7,650 nucleotides of DNA, taken from positions 1 through 7,650 of the forward strand of contig NZ_ONER01000070.1 in NCBI RefSeq assembly GCF_900316895.1, in the 5' to 3' direction. The first letter of the stretch is position 1, and each line of letters begins with the position of its first letter. The stretch comes from an uncultured Methanobrevibacter sp. (GTDB taxonomy: Archaea > Methanobacteriota > Methanobacteria > Methanobacteriales > Methanobacteriaceae). A model generated the notes under the pieces. That model was given only the letters and a program-made list of their open reading frames with translations, did no database searches and was not told the DNA's origin. Shown here in pieces: positions 6,734-7,650 of the stretch. The translations under genes and the position numbers were made by a program.

Positions 6734-7650
6734 ATGAATACTCAGGAATTAATTAAAATTGAAGATGATTATTTCATAAACACTTTCACCAGACAACCAA
6801 TCGTACTTGATCACGGGGAAGGTGTTAAAGTATGGGATATCGATGGAAATGAATATTTGGACATGTTTGCAGGTATTGCAGTTAACTGTTTAGGTCACAA
6901 TCATCCTAAACTTGTAAAGGCGATTCAGGACCAGGCAGAAAAGCTCATTCACATTTCAAGCATCTACTACAATGAGCCTGCTTTGATTTATGCCAAAAGA
7001 TTGGTTGACAAAACAGGTTTCGACAGAATATTTTATGCAAACAGCGGTGCTGAGGCCAACGAAGGAGCTATCAAGTTAGCTGTCAAATACACCGGAAAAA
7101 GTGAAGTCATATCAACCGTCGAGTCATTCCACGGAAGGACCATAATGACACTTGCGGCAACCGGTCACGAACATTATCATGAACCATTCAAATGCATCTT
7201 GCCAAAAGGCTTCATCAATGTGCCATACAATGATTTGGAAGCAATCAAGGAGGCAGTTACAGAAAACACTGCAGCTATTATTGTAGAGCCTATCCAAGGT
7301 GAAGGCGGAGTTAACGTTCCTGATATCGAATACCTTAAAGGAATCGAAAAAATCTGTAAGGAAAACGACATCGTATTCATTGTCGATGAGGTCCAGACAG
7401 GATTTGGAAGATGCGGAACACTCTTCGCTCATGAACTCTTTGATGTAAAACCTGACATCATGACAATGGCTAAAGGAATCGGTGGAGGAGTCCCAATGGG
7501 CGGAATCCTTGCAACCGAAAAGGTAGCCAGTGCATTCGTTCCAGGTGATCACGGAACAACCTTCGGTGGAGGTCCATTGGTTGCAGCTGCAGCTAATGCG
7601 GTTCTTGATGCATTTGAAGAGGAAAATATCCTTGACAATGTCAATGAAGT
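6734..7650 (+). CDS. argD: Acetylornithine aminotransferase (3' partial)
   Basis: 305 codons of a class-III PLP-dependent aminotransferase are visible; about 85-90 residues remain beyond the right edge, judged against a usual length near 390. The enzyme interconverts N-acetyl-L-glutamate 5-semialdehyde plus glutamate and N2-acetylornithine plus 2-oxoglutarate in cytoplasmic arginine biosynthesis. Some ArgD enzymes also serve lysine synthesis as N-succinyldiaminopimelate aminotransferase, which cannot be judged here. Landmarks: LDMFAGIAVNCLGHNHP near residue 42, the phosphate-binding NSGAEANE (103-110), FHGRT (132-136), EPIQGEGG with Glu185, the cofactor-binding Asp218 in VDEVQTGFGR, the Schiff-base Lys247 in MAKGIGGGVPMG, and Thr276 in GTTFGGGP. 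All key residues are intact. It has its own promoter and lies behind a strong terminator, so it is independent of the adhesin unit. Related class-III enzymes (ornithine or GABA aminotransferases) are less likely from the compact N-terminus and motif set. Confidence 0.93.
   Translation, partial: MNTQELIKIEDDYFINTFTRQPIVLDHGEGVKVWDIDGNEYLDMFAGIAVNCLGHNHPKLVKAIQDQAEKLIHISSIYYNEPALIYAKRLVDKTGFDRIFYANSGAEANEGAIKLAVKYTGKSEVISTVESFHGRTIMTLAATGHEHYHEPFKCILPKGFINVPYNDLEAIKEAVTENTAAIIVEPIQGEGGVNVPDIEYLKGIEKICKENDIVFIVDEVQTGFGRCGTLFAHELFDVKPDIMTMAKGIGGGVPMGGILATEKVASAFVPGDHGTTFGGGPLVAAAANAVLDAFEEENILDNVNE

Noticed and set aside
7124..7552. 142-codon open frame on the minus strand inside argD
   Set aside because: It lies wholly antisense to a highly conserved enzyme with intact motifs; its Cys/Ser-rich translation is typical of a shadow frame.

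Overview
This AT-rich 7.65 kb window looks chromosomal and most likely comes from a gut or rumen methanogenic archaeon of the Methanobacteriales (Methanobrevibacter or a close relative). The evidence is a very large secreted adhesin-like protein with the domain order typical of that group (signal peptide, parallel beta-helix, papain-type C1 domain, lectin-like domain, Ig-like domains, Lys-rich tail), GGTGAT/GGAGAT-type ribosome binding sites, TATA-box promoters and T-rich terminators. The assignment rests on recalled family knowledge, not on a search.

Layout from left to right. (1) The 3' part of a MATE-type multidrug/Na+ exporter gene (1-1683, +), which continues off the left edge. Its last ~110 residues look like a degenerate RsbW-type GHKL ATPase domain. 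(2) A convergent cyclophilin-type peptidyl-prolyl isomerase gene (1715-2146, -). A stem-loop containing the isomerase stop codon lies between the two gene ends. (3) A divergent AT-rich promoter region (2147-2250). (4) A multi-pass membrane acyltransferase of the heparan-alpha-glucosaminide N-acetyltransferase (DUF1624-like) type (2251-3339, +). (5) Only 21 bases later, the 1075-residue adhesin/cysteine-protease-like surface protein (3361-6588, +), closed by a strong hairpin and T-tract terminator. (6) A 145-base intergenic region with an inverted repeat and a TATA promoter. (7) The 5' part of argD, acetylornithine aminotransferase (6734 to beyond 7650, +).

The acyltransferase and adhesin genes form a likely two-gene transcription unit. 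A reasonable inference is that the membrane enzyme acetylates a cell-envelope sugar while the adhesin is displayed at the same surface. The MATE, cyclophilin and argD genes look like independent units. No RNA genes, CRISPR arrays or mobile elements were seen. The points most worth a second look are the MATE-ATPase fusion, the altered third catalytic position of the papain-like domain, and the acyltransferase-adhesin pairing. None of these clearly amounts to an undescribed system from sequence alone.
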